A DNA stretch of 28,871 nt from Spirochaetia bacterium (GTDB lineage Bacteria; Spirochaetota; Spirochaetia; Treponematales; Breznakiellaceae). The stretch spans positions 1-28,871 of the forward strand of contig BNUY01000017.1 of assembly GCA_025997715.1 (NCBI GenBank), in the 5' to 3' direction. Shown here in pieces: positions 22,766 to 28,871 of the stretch; position 1 is the stretch's first letter; each line of letters starts with the position of its first letter. A program made the position numbers and the translations under genes. A model generated the notes under the pieces. The model saw only the letters and a list, made by a program, of their open reading frames with translations. It ran no database searches and was not told the DNA's origin.

Positions 22766-22781
22766 GTCAGTGCTTTCTGAC
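22766..22781. promoter_or_regulatory. Short inverted repeat upstream of the HicA-type module
   Basis: GTCAG and CTGAC are separated by 6 bases, 55 bases before the antitoxin start. A run of eight C residues follows. Toxin-antitoxin operons are usually repressed through such repeats, so this is a candidate operator. It also lies next to the second 40-bp repeat and its leftward promoter. Confidence 0.3.
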
Positions 22782-22835
22782 AATGGCCTAGCTATCCCCC
22801 CCCTTATGGAGTACACTAACGGGAGGAGATTTGAC

Positions 22836-23051
22836 ATGGCAGAATACACTATATTATTAACATGGGATGATGAGGCGCGGGTATGGGTAGCCGAGAATGA
22901 CGATATACCCATAGCGCTTGAATCCGGCTCTTTTGACGGTCTTATTGAGCGGGTGCGCCATGCGGTACCTGAAATCCTTGTCGAAAACGGCAAGCCCCCC
23001 GAGGCATACCTAAACTTTATCACGCACCGCCGCGCAAAAGCCTACGCATAA
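22836..23051 (+). CDS. DUF1902 antitoxin (HicB-like)
   Basis: A GGGAGGAG ribosome binding site precedes the ATG at 22836. The 71-residue protein (MAEYTILLTWDDEARVWVAE, then a LIERVRHAVPEILVENGK helix) has the beta-alpha-beta pattern of DUF1902/HicB-type partial RNase-H-fold proteins. Its stop codon shares a base with the start of the HicA-like gene, and DUF1902 proteins are known partners of HicA toxins. The open frame reaches back to 22635, but that part is unrelated. It would neutralise the toxin and may repress the operon. The gene order, antitoxin first, is opposite to E. coli hicAB. Confidence 0.78.
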   Translation: MAEYTILLTWDDEARVWVAENDDIPIALESGSFDGLIERVRHAVPEILVENGKPPEAYLNFITHRRAKAYA

Positions 23052-23245
23052 TGGCGGAATACGAAAAACGTGTCCGTGAACAGCTTGACAAAAATGGATG
23101 CAGTTTTAAGCGACACGGAAAAGGCGACCACGATGTATGGTTTAGCCCGATAAATAATCACACATTTCCAGTCGATAGTGAAATAAAATCCCGGCACATG
23201 GCAAACAAGATAATGAAACAAGCCGGCATTGAGTATCATTTCTAA
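23051..23245 (+). CDS. hicA: HicA-family mRNA interferase toxin
   Basis: The 64-residue protein (MAEYEKRVREQLDKNGCSFK) has the double-stranded-RNA-binding-like HicA fold. The glycine-rich stretch and catalytic histidine are in RHGKGDHDVWFSP, and the C-terminal part (SRHMANKIMKQAGIEYHF) also fits the family. HicA toxins cleave mRNA when the antitoxin is lost. The length is normal and no disruption is visible, unlike the two other toxin genes in this window. Its ATG overlaps the antitoxin stop by one base (TAATG). Confidence 0.82.
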   Translation: MAEYEKRVREQLDKNGCSFKRHGKGDHDVWFSPINNHTFPVDSEIKSRHMANKIMKQAGIEYHF

Positions 23246-23324
23246 ATGCTCTGCCGCCTATTGTTAAAATCCTCCTGATGGTATAGGATTGGACCGTAAA
23301 ATCTTTTATACGAGAGGTATTCAG

Positions 23325-23560
23325 ATGAAAAAGCCCGGTGTGTGTTGATGTTGGTACTACTGGGTATACTTTTCTGCTGCGCGCCCACGGCAGACAGCGT
23401 CGGCATGGTACGGATAAACGGCGGGACTTTTACCATGGGCAGCCCTTCGTCCGAGGTGGGGAGGTTTTACGACGAAGGCCCGCAACATAGTGTAACGGGG
23501 CGGGGACTCCCCCGCTTAAGCGGGCTCTTGTTCCCCGCCGGAGACCGGCTTGACGAGTGA
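23325..23560 (+). pseudogene. Fragment of a formylglycine-generating-enzyme-like lipoprotein
   Basis: An ATG at 23325 with GAGAGG upstream starts MKKPGVC and hits a stop at once. In the next frame the sequence continues as a lipoprotein signal ([13 protein letters not shown]) and the start of a sulfatase-modifying-factor domain ([17 protein letters not shown], then DEGPQHSVT). The break falls at a GTGTGTG run, so dinucleotide slippage is a likely cause. The similarity ends near 23495, exactly where a GC-rich hairpin element begins, and the frame stops at 23560. About 85% of the usual domain is missing. Intact relatives are typical lipoproteins of treponemes. Confidence 0.7.
23499..23539. repeat. 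GC-rich nested inverted repeat at the truncation point
   Basis: GGCGGGGA (23499-23506) pairs with TCCCCGCC (23532-23539). The interior holds the perfect 14-bp palindrome CCCGCTTAAGCGGG (23511-23524). It begins where the formylglycine-enzyme similarity ends. It may be a small mobile palindromic element or an insertion scar; no T-run follows, so a terminator is less likely. Confidence 0.5.
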
Positions 23561-23660
23561 TGGGTGATACTTTGAATTATTGCTGACCATCACCATGCCC
23601 GTGCTTTACGTTCTCCGATCGGTTATGGTAATCAGTAGATTTGAATATACAGGAGATAGT

Positions 23661-24217
23661 ATGGCGGTGGCGGAAAGGATACAGGAAGAAGTTTGGGAGC
23701 ATAGCCTGGTAGAGCCGCGTTTTGAATATATCGGCGGCATCGAATATGCCATGAGTTCGCCGGGGTACAAACATCAAATAATAGCGGGCAGACTTTTTGC
23801 CCAACTGGATGCCCAACTATCCGCTCATGGCTGTATGCCGATTGTGGCCCCCTTTGACGTGTATCCCCTCTATGAAAAGGGCGACAGGGAAACCTTTGTT
23901 CAGCCGGATGTCTTTACCGTCTGCGAAAGGTCAAAACTGATGGAAAACCGCTACAATGGAGCGCCCCGGCTAATTATCGAGATTCTGTTTTCAAACAGAT
24001 CCCACGATATGATCACAAAACGTAATCTTTACCAGAAAGCAGGTGTGGCGGAATATTGGATAGTCGATCCTGACGCGGAGGTCATCAGCGTCCTTATATC
24101 TACCATTCCTACAATGCCGAAAAAGAGGTTCCCTTTATCTCCATTCCCGGAGTGGCCATAGATTTTAGTAGCGTTTTTGATTTTTCAGCCGCTGGGCCAC
24201 CCCACCCACTGAGATAA
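23661..24217 (+). pseudogene. Second Uma2-family gene, frameshifted and eroded
   Basis: The likely start is ATG 23661 after AGGAGA. The protein follows Uma2 (RFEYIGGIEYAMSSPGYKHQ, VQPDVFTVCE, EYWIVDPDAEVISV). It then changes frame near 24095, where the normal tail YHSYNAEKEVPFISIPGVAI continues one base back, to a stop at 24217; the unshifted frame ends at 24161. A one-base deletion explains this. The catalytic region also differs from the intact copy at 22075: APDFVVEILSPS there is APRLIIEILFS here, losing an acidic residue and one position. It is unlikely to be an active nuclease. Confidence 0.7.
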
Positions 24218-24271
24218 GCCCCTTCACCCAGCCTGGTAGGTATGTCTCCCCCCTTTCTCCGTGTCCTCCTC

Positions 24272-24300
24272 TTGACAAACCATATGTTTCTCTATATAGT
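24272..24300 (+). promoter_or_regulatory. Promoter of the trp operon
   Basis: TTGACA (24272-24277), a 17-bp spacer and TATAGT (24295-24300) form a near-consensus promoter. The predicted start near 24307 gives a leader of only about 13 bases before the trpE ATG, with GGAG inside it. That leaves no room for a leader peptide, attenuator or T-box; control would have to be at the promoter or by feedback inhibition. Confidence 0.8.
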
Positions 24301-24319
24301 AACGCCATAAGGAGTATCT

Positions 24320-25780
24320 ATGCCCTATCGTCCCAGCCGCGAAGAAGCCGCCTCCCTTGCCGGGGAGTATAAGACCATCCCGGTATCCCTGTCCCTGCCT
24401 ATGGAAGGGCATACCCCGGTGGAAACCTTCAGGATACTCAAGAACCTGAGCCGCCAGTGCTTCATCCTGGAAAGCCTGGAGGACCCCAACCGGCATGGCC
24501 GCTATACCTTCCTGGGCTATGACCCCAAGTTGGAGATTTCCTGCACCAACGGCGTGCTCTGTATAAAGAATGGTACTACCATACGCATGACCGTGGAAAA
24601 TCCCGGCGCGAATATCAATCAAATAATAGAAGAAAACAGGAGTCCTGTGCTTCCCTGGCTGCCGCCGTTCACCGGGGGCCTTGTGGGGTACTTTTCCTAC
24701 GACTATATCAAGTACCGTGAGCCGACCCTGAACCTTGACGCCTCTGACGAGGAGGGTTTCAAGGATGTGGACCTCATGCTTTTCGACAAGGTTGTGGCCT
24801 ACGATAATCTGGAAGGGCGGATCATCCTTATGGTGAACATCAAAACCGCCGCGATGGAGGAGGACTACAACCGGGCGGTGACGGAACTGGAGAACCTGGC
24901 CCGGATCATCGGCAGCGGGAAAGCGGCGGAGATGAAGCCCCTCAAAATTACTTCGCCATTCCGGCCGCTTTTCGATGAGGCGCAGTATTGCGCCATGGTC
25001 CGGCGGGCCAAGGAGCATATCAGGGAGGGGGATATTTTTCAGGTGGTGCTTTCCAACCGGCTTGAGGCGGATGTGGAGGGCAGCCTCTTTGACACCTACC
25101 GGATACTGCGGGAGCGGAACCCCTCACCCTATATGTTCTACTTTTCCAGTGACGACATTGAAATCGTCGGGGCTTCCCCGGAGACATTAGTAAAACTGCT
25201 CAAGGGGGAACTCCTCACCTTTCCCCTGGCGGGTACCCGTCCCCGGGGCAAGACTGCAAATGAAGATACGGCGCTGGAAAAGGAGCTGCTGACGGACCCC
25301 AAGGAACTGGCGGAACACAATATGCTGGTGGATTTGGGACGGAACGATCTGGGAAAGATCAGCCGCTTCGGTTCGGTGATGCTGGAACGCTACCTGTCGG
25401 TGGAAAAGTTTTCCCACGTAATGCACCTGGGCTCCACCGTGCGGAGCCGCATTCAGGAGGGCAAGACCGGGACCGATGCTGTGGAAGCGGTACTCCCCGC
25501 AGGAACCCTGTCGGGGGCGCCGAAGATCCGGGCCTGCGAGATTATCAACAAGCTGGAAAACAACAAGCGGGGCATCTACGGCGGCGCCATCGGCTACCTG
25601 GCTTTTAACGGGGACATGGATACCTGCATTGCCATACGGATAGCCTTTAAGAAAAACGGCAAGGTCTTTGTCCGGTCCGGGGCGGGGATTGTGGCGGACA
25701 GTGTTCCTGAAAATGAATACCGGGAGTGCGAAAACAAGATGCGGGGGGTATTGAACGCCCTGGAGGAAGCGGCGAAATGA
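24320..25780 (+). CDS. trpE: Anthranilate synthase component I
   Basis: The 486-residue enzyme makes anthranilate from chorismate using ammonia supplied by TrpG. The N-terminal part holds ILESLED (residues 49-55), corresponding to the LLES motif where tryptophan binds, so feedback inhibition is expected. The C-terminal chorismate-binding domain has DIFQVVLSNRL, LAGTRPRGK, DLGRNDLGKI and RSGAGIVADSVPENEY, all typical. Length and motifs are complete. It is the first gene of the operon, with GGAG before the ATG, and its stop overlaps the trpG start (ATGA). Confidence 0.95.
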   Translation: MPYRPSREEAASLAGEYKTIPVSLSLPMEGHTPVETFRILKNLSRQCFILESLEDPNRHGRYTFLGYDPKLEISCTNGVLCIKNGTTIRMTVENPGANINQIIEENRSPVLPWLPPFTGGLVGYFSYDYIKYREPTLNLDASDEEGFKDVDLMLFDKVVAYDNLEGRIILMVNIKTAAMEEDYNRAVTELENLARIIGSGKAAEMKPLKITSPFRPLFDEAQYCAMVRRAKEHIREGDIFQVVLSNRLEADVEGSLFDTYRILRERNPSPYMFYFSSDDIEIVGASPETLVKLLKGELLTFPLAGTRPRGKTANEDTALEKELLTDPKELAEHNMLVDLGRNDLGKISRFGSVMLERYLSVEKFSHVMHLGSTVRSRIQEGKTGTDAVEAVLPAGTLSGAPKIRACEIINKLENNKRGIYGGAIGYLAFNGDMDTCIAIRIAFKKNGKVFVRSGAGIVADSVPENEYRECENKMRGVLNALEEAAK

Positions 25781-26346
25781 TATTACTCATCGACAACTAC
25801 GACAGTTTTTCTTACAATCTCTACCAGCTCATCGGCGGCCTTAACCCTGACGTGCGGGTGATACGGAATGATGAAATGGCCGTGGCGGACATTGTGGTTC
25901 TCCGCCCAAGCCATATCGTGATTTCCCCCGGACCGGGCCGGCCATCCAATGCCGGCATCTGCGAAAAATTGATCGCCGCGTTGGCCCCCCGGCTCCCTAT
26001 CCTTGGCGTATGCCTGGGGCATCAGGCTATCTGCGAAGTGTTCGGCGCCACCATAACCTACGCAAAGACCCTGATGCACGGCAAATCCTCAATGATCAAG
26101 GTGGACACAAGCAGCCCGCTGTTCGCCGGCATGAGCAACACCATCCAGGGCGCCCGTTATCATTCCCTGGCAGCCGGAGCCGACACTATTCCTGCTGATC
26201 TCAAGGTTATAGCCACATCTGATGACGGGGAAGTCATGGCGGTGCAGCACCGGAACTATCCGGTTTACGGCGTACAGTTTCATCCCGAATCTATTTTAAC
26301 CCCCGATGGGAAACAGATACTTATCAACTTTTTAGGAGTGCGGTGA
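25777..26346 (+). CDS. trpG: Anthranilate synthase component II (glutamine amidotransferase)
   Basis: The 189-residue class I amidotransferase releases ammonia from glutamine for TrpE. The catalytic triad is visible: GVCLGHQA (Cys about 79) and FHPES (His about 169, Glu about 171). The start MILLIDNYDSFSYNLYQ is characteristic; the open frame reaches further upstream, but the ATG at 25777, overlapping the trpE stop, is clearly right. It could also serve folate synthesis (PabA role), as in some bacteria; the operon position favours tryptophan. Confidence 0.93.
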   Translation: MILLIDNYDSFSYNLYQLIGGLNPDVRVIRNDEMAVADIVVLRPSHIVISPGPGRPSNAGICEKLIAALAPRLPILGVCLGHQAICEVFGATITYAKTLMHGKSSMIKVDTSSPLFAGMSNTIQGARYHSLAAGADTIPADLKVIATSDDGEVMAVQHRNYPVYGVQFHPESILTPDGKQILINFLGVR

Positions 26347-26371
26347 AACTACGTTTCACTTCGATTAAACG

Positions 26372-26389
26372 GTGCAGCAGCCGCTGCAC
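26372..26389 (+). promoter_or_regulatory. Hairpin between trpG and trpD
   Basis: GTGCAGC, a 4-base loop and GCTGCAC form a perfect 7-bp stem in the 59-base gap. No T-run follows, and the trpD ribosome binding site (AGGAG) lies 6 bases beyond. It may affect mRNA stability or trpD translation rather than end transcription. Confidence 0.4.
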
Positions 26390-26405
26390 TACATAGGAGT
26401 TACCA

Positions 26406-27416
26406 ATGATTAAAGAAGCGATTATCTTAGCGGCAAACCGGGAAAACCTGGCCTACGACATGGCCGAGGCGGTGATGGACGAGATCATGGGCGGCAAGGC
26501 CAGCGATATTCAGATGGCGGCCTACCTTGCCGCCATGGCGGTGAAGGGTGAGACCATCGAGGAGATTACCGCCTCCGCCGCGGGTATGCGGAAGCACTGT
26601 ATCCGTATCCTCCACGACATGGATGTCCTGGAAATCGTGGGTACCGGCGGGGACCGGTCTAATTCCTTCAATATAAGTACCACATCATCACTGGTGATTT
26701 CTGCCGCCGGTATTCCTGTGGCAAAACACGGCAACCGGGCGGCGTCCAGTAAGTCCGGCGCGGCGGATGTGCTGGAAGCCCTGGGGGTGGACATCACCGT
26801 GTCCCCGGAGCGGAGCCTCCATCTGCTCAAGACCATCGGCCTCTGTTTTCTTTTTGCGCAGAACTACCACCTGAGTATGAAGTACGTTGCCCCGGTGCGG
26901 AAGGAACTGGGTATCAGAACTATTTTCAACATCCTGGGGCCCCTGGTTAATCCGGCGGGGGCGAACATGGAACTACTTGGGGTCTACGATCAGGATTTGA
27001 CGGAGCCCATGGCGCGGGTGCTTTCCAACCTGGGGGTAAAGAGCGCCCTGGTGGTGTACGGCCAGGACGGGCTGGACGAAATTTCCATGAGCGCCCCCAC
27101 TTCGGTCTGCGAGGTACGCAATGGCGAGTTCAAGTCCTACGTTATTGAGCCTGAGCAATTCGGCTTTAAGCGCTGTAAAAAGGAGGACCTGGTAGGCGGA
27201 ACCCCGGCGGAAAACGCCGCCATAAGCCGGGCCATTCTTTCCGGCGAGAAGGGGCCCAAGTGTGACGCAGTACTTCTGAACTCTGCGGCGGCCATCCACA
27301 TTGCCAAGCCGAGTTTTTCTATCGGCGATGCCATTGATATTGCCAAAGAAACTATCGACAGCGGAAAGGCCTTGAAACAGTTGGAACAGTTTATTACCCT
27401 GTCCAAAGGAGCGTAA
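26406..27416 (+). CDS. trpD: Anthranilate phosphoribosyltransferase
   Basis: The 336-residue enzyme joins anthranilate to PRPP. It has the family signature [19 protein letters not shown] (PRPP binding, about residues 79-97), [20 protein letters not shown], and the downstream block [14 protein letters not shown]. It is a stand-alone enzyme of normal length, not fused to trpG. AGGAGT precedes the ATG. The TfoX-like gene follows 9 bases after the stop. Confidence 0.95.
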   Translation: MIKEAIILAANRENLAYDMAEAVMDEIMGGKASDIQMAAYLAAMAVKGETIEEITASAAGMRKHCIRILHDMDVLEIVGTGGDRSNSFNISTTSSLVISAAGIPVAKHGNRAASSKSGAADVLEALGVDITVSPERSLHLLKTIGLCFLFAQNYHLSMKYVAPVRKELGIRTIFNILGPLVNPAGANMELLGVYDQDLTEPMARVLSNLGVKSALVVYGQDGLDEISMSAPTSVCEVRNGEFKSYVIEPEQFGFKRCKKEDLVGGTPAENAAISRAILSGEKGPKCDAVLLNSAAAIHIAKPSFSIGDAIDIAKETIDSGKALKQLEQFITLSKGA

Positions 27417-27425
27417 TACTAACAA

Positions 27426-27746
27426 ATGGCTAGTGATATTGATTTTTTGAACTATGTTGTTGAACAAATCAGAAATGCCGGAAACATTACGTGGAAAAAA
27501 ATGTTTGGCGAGTATCTGATTTATGCTAATGGTAAACCAGTTGTTTTGGTGTGTGATAATACCGCATTTGTAAAGATACATGATTGCGTAAAACCATATC
27601 TTGAAACTACGGACAAGGGTTTTCCCTATGATGGGGCGAAGGAACACTATATCGTAGATGTTGATAACAGCGAACTCCTGTCAACACTGGTACAGGAACT
27701 GGAAAAGGTTATTCCCGTCCCTAAACCAAGGAAGAAGAAAACATGA
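27426..27746 (+). CDS. TfoX N-terminal-domain protein inside the trp operon
   Basis: The 106-residue protein matches the TfoX/Sxy N-terminal domain: an early helix (FLNYVVEQIRNAG), then WKKMFGEYLIYANGKPVVLV and HYIVDVDNSELLSTL. It ends in a lysine-rich tail (PKPRKKKT). In gammaproteobacteria TfoX/Sxy controls competence genes; stand-alone N-terminal-domain proteins are widespread and of unknown function. The gene lies 9 bases after trpD and overlaps trpC by 4 (ATGA), so it must be co-transcribed with the trp genes. It is AT-richer than both neighbours, which suggests later insertion without loss of downstream expression. Its ribosome binding site is weak. Confidence 0.8.
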   Translation: MASDIDFLNYVVEQIRNAGNITWKKMFGEYLIYANGKPVVLVCDNTAFVKIHDCVKPYLETTDKGFPYDGAKEHYIVDVDNSELLSTLVQELEKVIPVPKPRKKKT

Positions 27747-28567
27747 TTCTGGATGATATTGCCGCAAGTACCCGAATACGGGTGGAAAAAGCGAAGGCTG
27801 TGCGGCCCCTGGAACAGGTTCGGGACGCGGCGCTGGTACAAGCGGCGGACATATCCCGGTTAACCTTCGAGCAAGCCTTAGCCGCGCCGGGCTTGTCCTT
27901 TATTTGTGAAGTGAAGAAAGCCTCCCCCTCCAAAGGGATCATTGCCGAAGATAAACCCGGCACGCAGGGAACCACCGGTTCCCGTTTCCCCTACCTGGAA
28001 ATCGCAAAGGATTATGAGGCTGCCGGCGCTTCGGCCATTTCGGTGCTCACCGAGCCAGACTATTTTTTAGGCAGCGACCGGTATTTGATGGAGATAGCCG
28101 CTGCGGTACACATTCCGGTACTACGTAAGGATTTTGTCATTGATGCGTATCAAATCTACGAGGCAAAGCTCCTGGGCGCTTCCGCAGTATTGCTGATCTG
28201 CGCCCTCCTGGACACAAAAACCCTCGGCGACTATATTGGAATAGCGGATACCCTGGGCCTTGCCGCCCTGGTGGAAACCCACAACGAAGCTGAAGTCCGG
28301 TCTGCCATGGACGCCGGGGCGCGGATAGTCGGGATAAACAACCGGGACCTCAAAACCTTTAACGTGGACCTTGCAACCACGGCCCGGCTTCGGAAGCTTG
28401 TCCCCACAGGGATACTAACGGTATCCGAAAGCGGTATACGCGGGCCTGAGGATATACGCGCCCTGACTGCGGAGCAAAGCATTGACGCGGTACTGATAGG
28501 CGAGGCTCTGATGCGGGCGACGGACAAGCGGGGGTATGTGAGGGAACTGCGGGCGGCGGGAGAATAG
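27743..28567 (+). CDS. trpC: Indole-3-glycerol phosphate synthase
   Basis: The 274-residue TIM-barrel enzyme closes the indole ring. It shows FICEVKKASPSKGII (catalytic Glu about 55 and Lys about 57), PVLRKDFVIDAYQIYEAKLL (Lys about 129), VGINNRDLKTF and VSESGIRGPEDI, all expected. It has a slightly long loop after SPSKG (DKPGTQGTTGSRFP). It is not fused to trpF. The ATG overlaps the end of the TfoX-like gene. Confidence 0.94.
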   Translation: MILDDIAASTRIRVEKAKAVRPLEQVRDAALVQAADISRLTFEQALAAPGLSFICEVKKASPSKGIIAEDKPGTQGTTGSRFPYLEIAKDYEAAGASAISVLTEPDYFLGSDRYLMEIAAAVHIPVLRKDFVIDAYQIYEAKLLGASAVLLICALLDTKTLGDYIGIADTLGLAALVETHNEAEVRSAMDAGARIVGINNRDLKTFNVDLATTARLRKLVPTGILTVSESGIRGPEDIRALTAEQSIDAVLIGEALMRATDKRGYVRELRAAGE

Positions 28568-28577
28568 GATGAAAATT

Positions 28578-28661
28578 AACCGCAAAGCCGAAGGCGACAA
28601 AGGAAGAGGTCCCGAAGGGTTTTCTTTTCCCCCTTCGCGCGCCTTAGTCGCCTTTGCGGTT
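28578..28661. repeat. Nested inverted repeat between trpC and trpF
   Basis: The right arm CCTTAGTCGCCTTTGCGGTT (28642-28661) pairs with 28578-28603 apart from a 6-base bulge and one mismatch. Inside, CGAAGGG (28613-28619) pairs with CCCTTCG (28631-28637). TTTTCCTTCTT follows the outer stem. It resembles the dispersed AACCGCAAAG-type palindromic repeats found in several bacterial groups. In the RNA it could act as a terminator or attenuator before trpF. Confidence 0.65.
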
Positions 28662-28689
28662 TTCCTTCTTATTATTATGAGGAGAGAAT

Positions 28690-28871
28690 GTGTCTAAAAT
28701 CAAACTCTGCGGGCTTTTCCGTGATGATGATATTAGTTTTGCTAACGAGGCGGGACCGGATTATGCCGGTTTTGTGTTTGCTCTTAGCAGGCGGCAGGTT
28801 TCCCCGGCACGGGCGGCACAATTAAGGACATGGCTGCGGTACGATATTGTGCCGGTAGGGGTGTTCGTGAA
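28690..28871 (+). CDS. trpF: Phosphoribosylanthranilate isomerase, N-terminal part
   Basis: From GTG 28690 the frame reads MSKIKLCGLFRDDDISFANE, then PDYAGFVFALSRRQVSPARA and ends in VPVGVFV at the window edge. This is the conserved N-terminal third of TrpF, including KLCG with its catalytic cysteine and the GFVF strand. AGGAGAG precedes the GTG; the overlapping ATG at 28688 is in the wrong frame. The gene continues beyond the window. Confidence 0.9.
   Translation, partial: MSKIKLCGLFRDDDISFANEAGPDYAGFVFALSRRQVSPARAAQLRTWLRYDIVPVGVFV

Noticed and set aside
23499..23539. Rho-independent terminator
   Set aside because: A GC-rich stem is present but no T-run follows on either side at the right distance.
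24161..24320. T-box or trp leader peptide upstream of trpE
   Set aside because: The near-consensus promoter leaves only about 13 transcribed bases before the ATG, and no T-box core or tryptophan-rich short ORF is visible.
24224..25018. Minus-strand open frame overlapping trpE
   Set aside because: It lies antisense to conserved trpE sequence and to the trp promoter, with no family resemblance.
26973..27647. Minus-strand open frame spanning trpD and the TfoX-like gene
   Set aside because: It runs antisense across two recognisable genes and their junction; this is a composition artefact.

Overview
The window looks like a chromosomal segment of a free-living or gut-commensal spirochaete of the Treponema type. 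This is inferred from gene content: many lipoproteins with spirochaete-style lipoboxes, a propeller lipoprotein built of ITYGGGKF / MAYSTDGETW repeats, a remnant of a formylglycine-enzyme-like lipoprotein, an SH3-type envelope lipoprotein, and a complete run of tryptophan biosynthesis genes, which as far as I recall the pathogenic treponemes lack. No rRNA or tRNA gene was seen to confirm it. Core genes are GC-rich (rough impression 55-60%). The accessory pieces (left-edge transposase, small ORFs around 10.2-10.8 kb, AAA ATPase, TfoX-like gene) are visibly AT-richer.

Layout. 1-420: start of a leftward transposase with its promoter. 566-3359: rightward FMN-binding lipoprotein, tcdA, a ttcA-like gene and a glucosaminidase lipoprotein. 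3356-7303: leftward spermidine/putrescine ABC transporter operon in the order potA-potB-potC-potD. 7378-9934: a small EamA-type membrane protein, a leftward XRE regulator, and a divergent short gene followed by a propeller lipoprotein whose last blade is out of frame. 9935-12646: an accessory patch of two unknown small ORFs, a vapBC-like pair with a frameshifted toxin, a truncated duplicate of the neighbouring M20 peptidase gene, a second toxin-antitoxin-like pair whose toxin carries an in-frame stop, and several short recurring DNA motifs. 12647-18337: leftward SH3 lipoprotein, ABC-F ATPase, galE and M20 peptidase. 18518-22019: an AT-rich AAA/DUF4143 ATPase converging on an MFS transporter fused to HEAT repeats. 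22020-24217: a second accessory patch with a Uma2-family gene bracketed by 40-bp direct repeats, an intact DUF1902/HicA toxin-antitoxin pair, a broken formylglycine-enzyme-like fragment, and a decayed second Uma2 gene. 24272-28871: trpE-trpG-trpD-(TfoX-like)-trpC-trpF from one strong promoter, running off the right edge.

How the parts work together. The pot operon imports polyamines. TcdA and the TtcA-like enzyme both modify tRNA and are translationally coupled. The trp genes convert chorismate to anthranilate and on to indole-3-glycerol phosphate; trpB and trpA presumably lie beyond the right edge. The two accessory patches show a repeated pattern of gene decay: two of three recognisable toxin genes are broken while their antitoxin genes look intact, and duplicated gene ends or start regions flank the inserted cargo. 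I did not find a complete undescribed multi-gene system. The most original signals are the duplicated promoter-plus-start-codon cassette around the Uma2 gene, the M20 gene-end duplication around a toxin-antitoxin pair, the recurring leader motif in front of the small ORFs, and several promoters that directly abut their start codons.
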